From Companilactobacillus jidongensis (GTDB lineage: Bacteria > Bacillota > Bacilli > Lactobacillales > Lactobacillaceae), in assembly GCF_003946575.1 (NCBI RefSeq), contig NZ_RHOP01000009.1, positions 1-64,000 on the forward strand: a stretch of 64,000 nt of DNA, written 5' to 3'. The notes beneath the pieces were generated by a model that searched no databases, was not told the DNA's origin, and was given only the letters and a program-made list of their open reading frames with translations. Positions within the stretch are counted from its first letter, which is position 1. The number at the start of each line of letters is the position of its first letter. The translations under genes and the position numbers were made by a program. Shown one piece after another: positions 33,066 through 41,728 of the stretch.

Positions 33066-33671
33066 TTATTCAACCTTGATGCCAAATAATCCAATCAATG
33101 TTGCGGCTTGATACTGATTCACAACCAATCCCCGTGCTAATTCGGGACTAATGATAATCGTCTCAAATTCTGATTCTTTGAAATCAAAACCTTTTAATTT
33201 GGTCTCACTGAAGTTAGCCTCAGTTAAAATTGATCCGGCAAATGAAATATTTTTCTTAACCTTCAAAGCTTGGAAAAAGCTACCATTCAAATCACAATTG
33301 ATAAAGCTTATTTTTTCAAAACGACTCTCGGTAAAATTAACGTATGGCATTTTACAATCATGGAAATCTGTATTCTTGAAATACGCATTGTTAAAGTCAG
33401 CACCAGATAATTGCATACTACTTATCTTGCAGTTATACCAATTACTCTGACTAAAATCACTACCCGCCAGTTGACTATGATGCCATTCAACATTACCAAA
33501 GCTGACACGACTGAAATCAGTCTGTTCAAAATCACAGTGGTCGAATGTCACATCGGTATAATTCAATGAATCACCATACGACGTGAAATGACAATTTTTA
33601 TAATAATAGCCATCTTCAATTTCACTCATATGTAAAGTTTTATCTGTTATTTTTTCGATTGGTTCGGTCAT
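33066..33671 (-). CDS. Pentapeptide-repeat protein
   Basis: 201 residues built of A(D/N)LxX-type five-residue repeats from about 30 to 175. Examples are FDHCDFEQTDFSRVSFGNV, LAGSDFSQSNWYNC, LSGADFNNAYFKNTDF and ILTEANFSETKLKGFDF. These fold into a right-handed square helix. Some relatives (Qnr, MfpA) mimic DNA and protect gyrase, but many have no known role. No signal peptide. First gene of the probable operon with M20. Confidence 0.87.
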   Translation of the reverse strand: MTEPIEKITDKTLHMSEIEDGYYYKNCHFTSYGDSLNYTDVTFDHCDFEQTDFSRVSFGNVEWHHSQLAGSDFSQSNWYNCKISSMQLSGADFNNAYFKNTDFHDCKMPYVNFTESRFEKISFINCDLNGSFFQALKVKKNISFAGSILTEANFSETKLKGFDFKESEFETIIISPELARGLVVNQYQAATLIGLFGIKVE

Positions 33672-33730
33672 TTATGTTCACTCCAGTGGAAATCAATATA
33701 CTATATAATATACAGTTTTATGACAACATA

Positions 33731-33766
33731 AAAAAGCTTATATCCAGACAAGGATTTAAGCTTTTG
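33731..33766 (-). terminator. Terminator of the PTS gene
   Basis: AAAAGCTTA-ATCC pairs with GGAT-TAAGCTTTT, just after the stop at 33775. Confidence 0.75.
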
Positions 33767-33774
33767 TTTTTGAC

Positions 33775-35760
33775 TTAACCTTTATTAACAGCTGGTTCAC
33801 GGCTACCAAGTCTTACCTTACCAACTTCATGAACGCTCTCTTCCAAATCTTGTTCCTTAAATCCGAACAAGTAAGTACATGTGAACGATACGACCAGAGC
33901 GGCGGCAGATGCAATTAAGTAACCTGTGAAACTTCCATCAATTCCTTTAGGATTGATGAATGATGCAAATCCGATAAGTGAACCCGCGAAGCCCCACATA
34001 TCAACATGTAATAATCCTGTCAGCAATCCACCGACAGCACCACCAATGTTAGCTGTCCAGAAGATACGACCGTATTTCAAATTAATACCATACATGGCTG
34101 GCTCTGTAATTCCTGAGAAAGCTGAAATCGTAGCAGCACCAGCAATTTGTTTCATGCCAATATTTTTCTTAGTCTTGAGGAAAACTGCCATAACAGCGGC
34201 ACCTTGGGCAACCATTGTTGCGGAGATAATGGCATTTAATGCACTGTGTCCTGTTGTAGCAATTTGATTGGCAACCACTGGAATAACGGCCCAATGTAAT
34301 CCAAAGATAACCAAACATTGATAGAACGCTCCAATAATTAAACCTGATAATGCTGGACTGAACTTGAGCAGTGCGACGATTCCCATTGCTAGATAGGAAC
34401 TTAATAATGTAATAACTGGTCCAACGATAACCAAGATAATCGCACTGACTACGAATACTTCAACTAATGGACTAACAATCATTCTAACCGTTGCAGCGAT
34501 ATGCTTCTTCAACCAAGGTTCAACGATTGATGCTAGCCAAGCAGCAGCAATCATTGGAAAAATCGAGTAAGTATAATTAGCCACATGAATCGGAATACCG
34601 AAGAAATCAGCGTTCATGTTCATTTGAACTGAACTAGTCTTTGAAGCTAATTGTACTAATGTCGGATACGCCAGAACCCCACCAATAACCCCGACAATTA
34701 TTTGGTTAGCGCCCAATCTCTTAGCAGCAGTGAAACCTACCAATATTGGGAGGAAGTAGAAGACCGAATCTCCCATTGCATTGACTATCATATAGGTAGA
34801 ACTAGTATCCGAAAGCCATTTAGCTGACACAATCAATGATAATAGTCCCTTGAGAATACCTGCTGCAGCTAGTAATCCAATAATTGGCATCATACTGGCG
34901 GTAATAACGCCAATTAATGAACTGAAATAATATTTTGTTTTAGGCCAGACACCTTTGGGTGCTGGTTCTTTTTTTGCCTTAGCTTCATTATCATTTGTAC
35001 CAATTCCTGGTCCTAAATGATCAATAACTGCATCGAAGACATCTTCAACGGCTGGTCCGATGACAACCTGATATTGTCCACCGGCTTTGGCTATATCTAG
35101 AACACCATTGAGATTTCTGATTACATCATCATTAGCCTTAGATTCATCTTTCAAATAAAAACGTACACGCGTAATACAATGAATAACATTATCAACGTTA
35201 CTTGCACCACCGACATTCTTGATAATGTCTTTTGCAAGTTCATCAAAATCGACTTTCTTCTTATTAGAAGTGTCAGGTATTTCTTTTTCGCCTTTAGCAA
35301 ATGTACTAACAGTAGCTGCATCATCACCACCATCAATATTACCAACATGGACGTTTATTTCTTTGAGAATCTCTGCTGTATTAGTTATCGCAACGATGAC
35401 ATCTGTTGTCTTACCAGCCTTCTCAATCATGGAAACATCCATTGTCGCCAGTTGTTGACCAGCTTTAACTGTGTCACCTTCTTTAACAAATACATCAAAC
35501 GGTTCACCATTCATCTCAACCGTATCGACCCCCATGTGGACTAATACTTCTAGTCCATCATCAGTATCGATACCGATTGCGTGCTTTGTACTTGCGACTA
35601 ATATTATTTTCCCCGCAACTGGGGAAACAATACTACTGCCACTCGGCACAACTCCAAACCCATCACCCATCGCCTTTTCAGAGAACATAGGATCGTGAAC
35701 ATCTTTGATCTTCACGAGAACTCCGCTGACTGGGGAGAGCATGTTTATAGTGTTTTTCAT
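33775..35760 (-). CDS. PTS glucoside/trehalose-type transporter, IIA-IIB-IIC
   Basis: 661 residues from the ATG at 35760, with AGGAGGG upstream. The N-terminal IIA(Glc) domain (about 5-150) has VLVHMGVDTVEMNGEPF with the phospho-His. The IIB domain (about 170-250) has IHCITRVRFYLKD with the phospho-Cys. IIC (about 280-640) has ten or so membrane helices and GAATISAFSGITEPAMYGI. The order A-B-C is less common than TreB (B-C) or BglP (B-C-A). It imports and phosphorylates a disaccharide. The divergent GH65 phosphorylase points to a disaccharide phosphate such as trehalose-6-phosphate. The pair shares TGTTTAAACA operators and a weak cre. Confidence 0.9.
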   Translation of the reverse strand: MKNTINMLSPVSGVLVKIKDVHDPMFSEKAMGDGFGVVPSGSSIVSPVAGKIILVASTKHAIGIDTDDGLEVLVHMGVDTVEMNGEPFDVFVKEGDTVKAGQQLATMDVSMIEKAGKTTDVIVAITNTAEILKEINVHVGNIDGGDDAATVSTFAKGEKEIPDTSNKKKVDFDELAKDIIKNVGGASNVDNVIHCITRVRFYLKDESKANDDVIRNLNGVLDIAKAGGQYQVVIGPAVEDVFDAVIDHLGPGIGTNDNEAKAKKEPAPKGVWPKTKYYFSSLIGVITASMMPIIGLLAAAGILKGLLSLIVSAKWLSDTSSTYMIVNAMGDSVFYFLPILVGFTAAKRLGANQIIVGVIGGVLAYPTLVQLASKTSSVQMNMNADFFGIPIHVANYTYSIFPMIAAAWLASIVEPWLKKHIAATVRMIVSPLVEVFVVSAIILVIVGPVITLLSSYLAMGIVALLKFSPALSGLIIGAFYQCLVIFGLHWAVIPVVANQIATTGHSALNAIISATMVAQGAAVMAVFLKTKKNIGMKQIAGAATISAFSGITEPAMYGINLKYGRIFWTANIGGAVGGLLTGLLHVDMWGFAGSLIGFASFINPKGIDGSFTGYLIASAAALVVSFTCTYLFGFKEQDLEESVHEVGKVRLGSREPAVNKG

Positions 35761-35857
35761 AGTAGGACACCCTCCTAGCTCATATTTGTAAAAAACGGCA
35801 GATAAGTTGTAATCAAGAAGTTTTGTCTTATCCACCGTTTTTATTTACATGTATAAG

Positions 35858-35872
35858 ATACTACGTTTGCAA
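35858..35872 (-). promoter_or_regulatory. Weak cre-like CcpA site before the PTS gene
   Basis: On the minus strand TTGCAAACGTAGTAT fits the cre consensus WTGNAANCGNWNNCW at all but one position. Its location upstream of a sugar PTS gene fits catabolite repression. Confidence 0.35.
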
Positions 35873-35874
35873 CA

Positions 35875-35884
35875 TGTTTAAACA
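35875..35884. promoter_or_regulatory. TGTTTAAACA operator, copy 1
   Basis: A perfect 10-bp palindrome, 12 bp as ATGTTTAAACAT, in the PTS/GH65 divergent spacer. Confidence 0.65.
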
Positions 35885-35923
35885 TCATATTTGGATAAAT
35901 ATTTTTATGAAAACTGTACCATT

Positions 35924-35933
35924 TGTTTAAACA
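35924..35933. promoter_or_regulatory. TGTTTAAACA operator, copy 2
   Basis: Part of a perfect 16-bp palindrome ATTTGTTTAAACAAAT (35921-35936). Its centre is 49 bases from copy 1. Confidence 0.7.
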
Positions 35934-35964
35934 AATAAGAATATAATATCAATAAGATTATATG

Positions 35965-35974
35965 TGTTTAAACA
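35965..35974. promoter_or_regulatory. TGTTTAAACA operator, copy 3
   Basis: A perfect 10-bp palindrome 28 bases before the GH65 start codon and 41 bases centre to centre from copy 2. Confidence 0.65.
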
Positions 35975-36002
35975 TGTATAAATATTTTATTGGAGGGTAA
36001 TC

Positions 36003-38714
36003 ATGACACCATTATATTTAACCGTCACTGATAAACATATTAAGTATTCATATGAAGATCAAAATACCACTGCGACTATTCAACAAGACTACAATATTAA
36101 TCCTAAGCTTCCATTAACTGACAACTTCGTCAACTTCAAATCCAAACTGCCAGAATATTTTGACGTAATAGTTGTTCTCAATCCGATTGACGTTGAAATG
36201 AAAGATACTATCGTCAGTTGTAAGAATCAACCAATCGATATCGGATTATATATGGAGAATCTTTTTCGCATTCCAACTGTCGGAATTCATCAAGTTGCCA
36301 AACTAGGCTTAAAACAAGCCGCTTCGATCGAAGCCGAATATGCTGGTTGGCACCTGGACTACTACGGCTATGAAGATGGAAAAGCACAATATTCTCAAGA
36401 GGCCATGCAGACATTAGGAAACGGATATTTTGGATTACGTGGTGCCTATGTAGAATCCAAAGCCGACAAAAACAACTATCCCGGTACTTATGTAGCTGGT
36501 GTCTATAACCAACTAACAACTAGTATTAATAGTAAAGATATCGTCAATGAAGACTTAGTAAATCTTCCGAATGCCCAATACATAACCTTCAGTATCGATG
36601 ATGCCGAGAAATTCAAACTCAACGGTAACGAATTGGAAAATATTTATCGTTCACTCGATATGAGAACTGGCTTACTGACGACAACCATGTTGTTACAACT
36701 CAAAAACGGTAAGCGTCTCAAAGTTGTCAGTCGTAAGGTTGCTGACATGAAAAACTATCATAGTTACTCATTGCAATACACTGTTCAACCACTAAACTTC
36801 TCTGGTGAAATGAAGATACACACTGAGATCGATGGACAAGTCGTTAATGCCAACGTTGAACGTTATAAGAATCTTGATAACCACCATTTGATCACTGACA
36901 AAACTCTAAATGATGACAATACTGCCATTCTGCTGGCTCACACGCGTCATTCAGATATCAATATTGCAGTAGGTTCAAAACTAGATTCCCCTAACATAGG
37001 TGATTTAAACATCCACACCGACAAGGCACACGACAAAGTTGCTCAATCAGTAAAATTCGAAGTTGTTGAAGGTAATTCCTATACCCTTGAAAAAACTGTC
37101 AGTGTTTATACTTCATTAGAAACAAAAGGTGATTTAGTTGAAGCTGTTAAATCACATTCATATCACAAAACCTTTGCTGATGCCGTCAATAATTCAATGG
37201 AATGCTGGCAAGATATTTGGAGCAATGAATATTTAGAAATCGATGGCGATATTACCTCTCAAAAACTGCTACATCTGAATGCCTTTCACGCCACCGTTTC
37301 GGCTCAACAAAATGTCAATCAAGATCTTGATGTTTCAGTTGGAGCCCGTGGATTACATGGCGAGGCCTATCGTGGGCATGTCTTCTGGGACGAATTATTT
37401 ATTTTGCCATATTACAATCTCCATTATCCTGACCTAACTAAGTCACTCTTAATGTATCGTTATAATCGTCTTGGTGCTGCCAAAGAATATGCTAAATCAA
37501 CTGGTAATGACGGGGCTATGTTCCCTTGGCAAAGTGGAATGACTGGAGATGAACAATCGCAGGTAATGCATTTGAATCCTATCACTAACCAATGGGACCC
37601 CGATAATTCTCGTAAGCAACGACATGTTTCACTATCGATTGCTTATAATATCTGGAATTACTACAGCATGACAAATGACGAAGACTTCATTCGTGATTAT
37701 GGACTAGAAATGCTATTGAATATCACTAAGTTCTGGATCAGTATGACTGATTATAATAAGGAAACTGGTAAATATTCTATCTCTAATGTCATGGGACCAG
37801 ATGAATTTCATGAAGGCTATCCTGAGAAAGAAGACAGTGGTCTGACTAACAACGCGTATACAAACATCATGACTAGCTGGGTCTTCAAAAAAGTTGAATA
37901 CTTCTCAACTCATGAGTCACAGGAGATTCTCGATGATAATTATAAACGTGCTGATTTTTCCAAAGAAGACTTAGCGAAGACAAAGAAAATCAGACACAAC
38001 CTCGAACTTGAATTTAATAAGGACAATATCCTCGCTCAATTCGATGGTTACTTCGATCTCAAACCAATTGATTTCGACTATTATCGGCGTCAATATGGAG
38101 ATATATCCAGAATGGACCGTATCCTCAAAGCTGAAGGAGATAATCCCGATGACTACCAAGTAGCTAAGCAAGCCGATTCGTTAATGGCACTATACGCTTT
38201 GAGAGAACCAACTTTTTTTCACATAATGTCTGATTTGGGTTATGACATTCCAGACAAGCATGATTTCATAACAAAAAATATTGAATACTATCTAAGTCGA
38301 ACAACTCACGGATCTACCCTCTCTAGAATTGTTTACGCAATGTTAGCACTCAAGGTCAACAACAATGATCTTGCCTGGGAACTCTTCTCTCAAGCACTAA
38401 CCTCAGATTATTACGACATCCAGGGAGGAACGACGGCTGAAGGAATTCACTTAGGTGTCATGGGCGCAACTCTTAATGTCGTTACTTGCTTCTTTGCCGG
38501 CATTGATTATCGTGGACCTGAACTAGAAATCGACCCACATGTTCCTGATGCTTGGCAGAGTATCAAGTTCAATATGTCATTCAAAGGAACTCGCTTCTAT
38601 TTCACCGTCACCCACGACCAGGTACGTGTCATCCCTGATGATGACATCGTCGTAGTTTTCAAAGGTAACAAGATTCAATTAGATGCTCACAAAGAAAAAA
38701 TGTTAAATTATTAA
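36003..38714 (+). CDS. GH65 disaccharide phosphorylase with N-terminal extension
   Basis: 903 residues with GGAGGG before the ATG. The GH65 core begins near residue 115 (YAGWHLDYYGYEDGKAQYS). GHVFWDELFILPYYN, VMGPDEFHEG with the general-acid Glu601, RTTHGSTLSRI and GGTTAEGIHLGVMG (phosphate-binding loops) are all present, so phosphorolysis is expected. About 115 residues in front have no match I recognise and make it longer than TrePP (about 750). With the divergent PTS the best guess is trehalose-6-phosphate phosphorylase. Kojibiose, maltose or another disaccharide phosphate is possible. Shared operators suggest joint induction. Confidence 0.87.
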   Translation: MTPLYLTVTDKHIKYSYEDQNTTATIQQDYNINPKLPLTDNFVNFKSKLPEYFDVIVVLNPIDVEMKDTIVSCKNQPIDIGLYMENLFRIPTVGIHQVAKLGLKQAASIEAEYAGWHLDYYGYEDGKAQYSQEAMQTLGNGYFGLRGAYVESKADKNNYPGTYVAGVYNQLTTSINSKDIVNEDLVNLPNAQYITFSIDDAEKFKLNGNELENIYRSLDMRTGLLTTTMLLQLKNGKRLKVVSRKVADMKNYHSYSLQYTVQPLNFSGEMKIHTEIDGQVVNANVERYKNLDNHHLITDKTLNDDNTAILLAHTRHSDINIAVGSKLDSPNIGDLNIHTDKAHDKVAQSVKFEVVEGNSYTLEKTVSVYTSLETKGDLVEAVKSHSYHKTFADAVNNSMECWQDIWSNEYLEIDGDITSQKLLHLNAFHATVSAQQNVNQDLDVSVGARGLHGEAYRGHVFWDELFILPYYNLHYPDLTKSLLMYRYNRLGAAKEYAKSTGNDGAMFPWQSGMTGDEQSQVMHLNPITNQWDPDNSRKQRHVSLSIAYNIWNYYSMTNDEDFIRDYGLEMLLNITKFWISMTDYNKETGKYSISNVMGPDEFHEGYPEKEDSGLTNNAYTNIMTSWVFKKVEYFSTHESQEILDDNYKRADFSKEDLAKTKKIRHNLELEFNKDNILAQFDGYFDLKPIDFDYYRRQYGDISRMDRILKAEGDNPDDYQVAKQADSLMALYALREPTFFHIMSDLGYDIPDKHDFITKNIEYYLSRTTHGSTLSRIVYAMLALKVNNNDLAWELFSQALTSDYYDIQGGTTAEGIHLGVMGATLNVVTCFFAGIDYRGPELEIDPHVPDAWQSIKFNMSFKGTRFYFTVTHDQVRVIPDDDIVVVFKGNKIQLDAHKEKMLNY

Positions 38715-38789
38715 AACAAATTTATTGAATAACCGTCACAAAAGTATATGATAGAATGACTGTGATTACTTTTGAGGGGGTTATTTTTT

Positions 38790-40154
38790 GTGACTGATTT
38801 AACAACTGGAAGGCCTATCAAAGTTATCTTTCTATACACAATTCCTTTGTTATTAGGTAACTTCTTCCAACAATTTTATAATTTTATCGACACTTTGATC
38901 GTTGGTAAAACCATCAGTGTCAATGCTCTAGCCAGTGTTGGTGCCACTGGTGGCTTAACTAGTTTGGTCATTGGTTTTGCAATGGGCATGACGAGTGGTT
39001 TGACAATTCTTACTGCTAGACGTTACGGTGCTGGCGATGAAAGAGGTGTGACCAAGAGTTTTGCATCCGGTATCTTGATCTCGCTATTCATCACGGTTAT
39101 CTTCACCGCTGTGGCCATGTTAATAGCTTATCCATTACTGGTAATTATGCAGACGCCAAAAGTTCTTTTGCATAATGCCTTTGTATTTTTGGAAATAATC
39201 TTTGCCGGAATTTTTGCCTTTGTCGGATTTGATTTCTTAGGCAATACCATGCGAGCACTTGGAAATTCCCGTGTACCACTGTTCTTTTTGATGGTAAGTA
39301 CTGTTCTGAATATTCTTTTAGAATTAGTATTTATTCTCTACTTACACATGGGAGTTGCTGGAGCTGGTTTAGCAACCGTCTTAGCACAAACGATCACGAT
39401 GGTTATTCTGTGGTTCTATATTAGAAAAAAAATTCCGTACTTAGTAATTGGTTTTTCGGACTTTAAAATTGATAAAGATGAACTGAAAGAATTACTGAGA
39501 ATGAGTTTGCCAATGGGATTCCAATCATCAATAATTGCTATCGGCTCAATCATTCTACAATTCATGCTCAATACGTTGGGCGCTCAAGCAGTCGCTGCTT
39601 ATACTGTCGCAGGTAGAGTTGAACAAATTGCTACTTTACCAGCAATGAGTTTTGGGATTGCCTTAGTCAATTACACTGCTCAGAACCTTGGAGCTAAGCA
39701 CTATTCAAGAATTTTGGAGGGTGTAAAAAAAGGCCTGATCATGTCAATTACCTCAAGTGTTATTATTGGAGCGCTATTAGTCTTATTTGGTCGAAATATT
39801 TCGCACTTGTTTATGAATGGTCCAGAAACACACGTCTTGAACTTGATTCAAATTTACTACTGGTTCAACGGTACCATGTACTTCATGCTCTCGATCCTGT
39901 TCATCGTCAGATACACTCTACAAGGATTGGGTAACCAAAAAGCACCGACTATTGCCGGTGTAGCGGAACTACTAATGAGAATTTTTGCCAGTGTCGTCAT
40001 GATTCGCTTCTTCGGATTCTACGGTGCTGCAATGGCTAGTCCTTTGGCTTGGATCGGTTCAGTCTTAGTTCTAGTAAGTACTTGGAAAATCGAACTAAAT
40101 CGTCTTAGAAAACTCCAAGATGAATCAGAACAAATCAAAAATGTAACAGATTAA
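38790..40154 (+). CDS. MATE-family efflux transporter
   Basis: 454 residues from a GTG at 38790 with GAGGGGG upstream. The TTG 18 bases earlier would place the site inside the gene. Twelve hydrophobic segments form two MatE repeats (IPLLLGNFFQQFYNFIDTLI in the first, MSLPMGFQSSIIAIGSIIL in the second). Such proteins expel drugs or metabolites with H+ or Na+. It follows the GH65 gene by 75 bases, with its own promoter likely. Substrate unknown. Confidence 0.87.
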   Translation: MTDLTTGRPIKVIFLYTIPLLLGNFFQQFYNFIDTLIVGKTISVNALASVGATGGLTSLVIGFAMGMTSGLTILTARRYGAGDERGVTKSFASGILISLFITVIFTAVAMLIAYPLLVIMQTPKVLLHNAFVFLEIIFAGIFAFVGFDFLGNTMRALGNSRVPLFFLMVSTVLNILLELVFILYLHMGVAGAGLATVLAQTITMVILWFYIRKKIPYLVIGFSDFKIDKDELKELLRMSLPMGFQSSIIAIGSIILQFMLNTLGAQAVAAYTVAGRVEQIATLPAMSFGIALVNYTAQNLGAKHYSRILEGVKKGLIMSITSSVIIGALLVLFGRNISHLFMNGPETHVLNLIQIYYWFNGTMYFMLSILFIVRYTLQGLGNQKAPTIAGVAELLMRIFASVVMIRFFGFYGAAMASPLAWIGSVLVLVSTWKIELNRLRKLQDESEQIKNVTD

Positions 40155-40199
40155 AAAGAACTTTATTAACTGATTTTTTAAGTTAATAAGGTTCTTTTT
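40153..40199 (+). terminator. Terminator of the MATE gene
   Basis: AAAAAGAAC-TTATTAACT pairs with AGTTAATAA-GTTCTTTTT, starting at the stop codon. Confidence 0.8.
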
Positions 40200-40328
40200 A
40201 TTTAATAATCAATTACTAAATATTTTTATAAATGGAATGTTTAAGAATCACATAAGCAAATTTTAGATTGATCCCCTTAGCTATTTCACATTGTAAAATT
40301 CTTATATAACTGTAGGAGGTTATATATT

Positions 40329-41381
40329 ATGAGAAGAAACGGATTATTGATCAGTGCTACCATGGCTGTTTTGATTGCTCCAACAATGCTTGGCGGATTA
40401 GCATTAGACGCAACGACAGTTCACGCTGATTCAAAAATGATTGGTACTGTCAGACGTGACGGTGGAAAACTTGTTAACGAAAATGGTGTCTTGATCCCAG
40501 GTCGTACCCTTAGCAACTTCACCTCTTGGAGATTAGGTACTCTAAAAAATATCAACGGTGTTGACTATTACCAGGTTGCCACTAATGAATGGATCAAAGC
40601 TGCTTCAGTTGAAATAAATGATGCTACCGCAAACTATTCTGTCAACGATGGATTAGTTAAGACACCCGGATATGTCGGTACAATTAGACGCAATGGTGGT
40701 TCAACAGTTAATGATAACGGTGAATATACTGGAAATCACTTAGGTAATTTCACTTCATGGAAACTGGACGCAAAGAAAGAAATGCGTGGTACGATTTATT
40801 ATCGAGTTGCGACTAATCAATGGATTGCCGCAGCATCAATGGACATTGCTACGAACAATTCGGGAATCACGCATACTCCTGGATTCATTGGAACCATCTT
40901 CCATGGTGGTACTCTTTCATACACTGATAACGGTCAAATTACCAACAATGCCTTTGGAAATTACACATCTTGGAAACTCGATGCTAAAAAAATCATGAAT
41001 GGTCAAATATTTTATCGTGTTGCAACTAATCAATGGATTGAAGAAAGCGCCATGTCAGTTGCTGACGCTAACGGTCATATCATAAATCAATCACAAACCG
41101 ACAAAGACACAAATAATATCAATAACTGGGATCCGTATGAAGCTCAATCGATGGGCCTAAGAGACTATTACGACAGTAGTACTAATACTTACGTTCACAA
41201 TCCATATGGTGCAGGATCAATGTTTACGATTTACAAAGTTGTTAAAAATATCAATGGTAAGTACTTCTTCTTGATTGATCAAAACAACAAATGGTTACCA
41301 TCTGATGATTTTGACAACATACCTCAACGTGTCTTTAATTCAGCTGAGTATGAACCTTACTTTGCCACTTCTGTTAAATAA
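40329..41381 (+). CDS. Secreted protein of SLAP-like repeats
   Basis: 350 residues, AGGAGG before the ATG. Signal peptide 1-34 (LLISATMAVLIAPTMLGG, then cleavage near VHA-DS). Three repeats of about 58 residues follow, each ending in YYQVATNEWIKAASV-like motifs (near 42-98, 115-172 and 185-245). They contain the recurring FTSWxL and xxVATNxWI signatures of SLAP/DUF5776-type modules. A fourth, diverged copy ends FFLIDQNNKWLPSDDF. There is no LPXTG or membrane anchor, so wall binding through the repeats is expected. Probably a surface or S-layer-associated protein. Confidence 0.8.
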   Translation: MRRNGLLISATMAVLIAPTMLGGLALDATTVHADSKMIGTVRRDGGKLVNENGVLIPGRTLSNFTSWRLGTLKNINGVDYYQVATNEWIKAASVEINDATANYSVNDGLVKTPGYVGTIRRNGGSTVNDNGEYTGNHLGNFTSWKLDAKKEMRGTIYYRVATNQWIAAASMDIATNNSGITHTPGFIGTIFHGGTLSYTDNGQITNNAFGNYTSWKLDAKKIMNGQIFYRVATNQWIEESAMSVADANGHIINQSQTDKDTNNINNWDPYEAQSMGLRDYYDSSTNTYVHNPYGAGSMFTIYKVVKNINGKYFFLIDQNNKWLPSDDFDNIPQRVFNSAEYEPYFATSVK

Positions 41382-41405
41382 GCATCAGTATACAATTAGT
41401 AAACA

Positions 41406-41440
41406 TTTTTTCAAAATATACAGTCAGTATATTTTGAAAA
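41406..41440 (+). terminator. Hairpin after the SLAP-repeat gene
   Basis: TTTTTCAAAATATAC pairs perfectly with GTATATTTTGAAAAA around a 5-base loop. AT-rich, it could terminate or protect the mRNA. Confidence 0.6.
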
Positions 41441-41551
41441 AATATAATCAATAAAAAATAACAATGTGACAGTCAATTATCATTTTAATGACGGTTATCA
41501 TCTTCGATCGTTAGTATACAAAAATGCTATGCATCAGTATTTACACTACTT

Positions 41552-41589
41552 AATAGACACATTCATATTAATATATGAATGTGTCTATT
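41552..41589 (+). terminator. Second hairpin in the 41382-41728 gap
   Basis: AATAGACACATTCATAT pairs with ATATGAATGTGTCTATT around a 4-base loop and is followed by T-rich sequence. The rest of the 347-base gap is AT-rich with the promoter of the next gene and no other coding sequence. Confidence 0.65.
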
Positions 41590-41728
41590 TTATTAACAAA
41601 TATTTTTATTTTTATGTAATGAATAAGTTGATTTTATCGATTTAGCTAATTATTTCTTTCACAATGTGAGTTTATACATTCAACAAATCATTTATAATTT
41701 TTATTATCATAAATCGAGGAGAGAAGTT

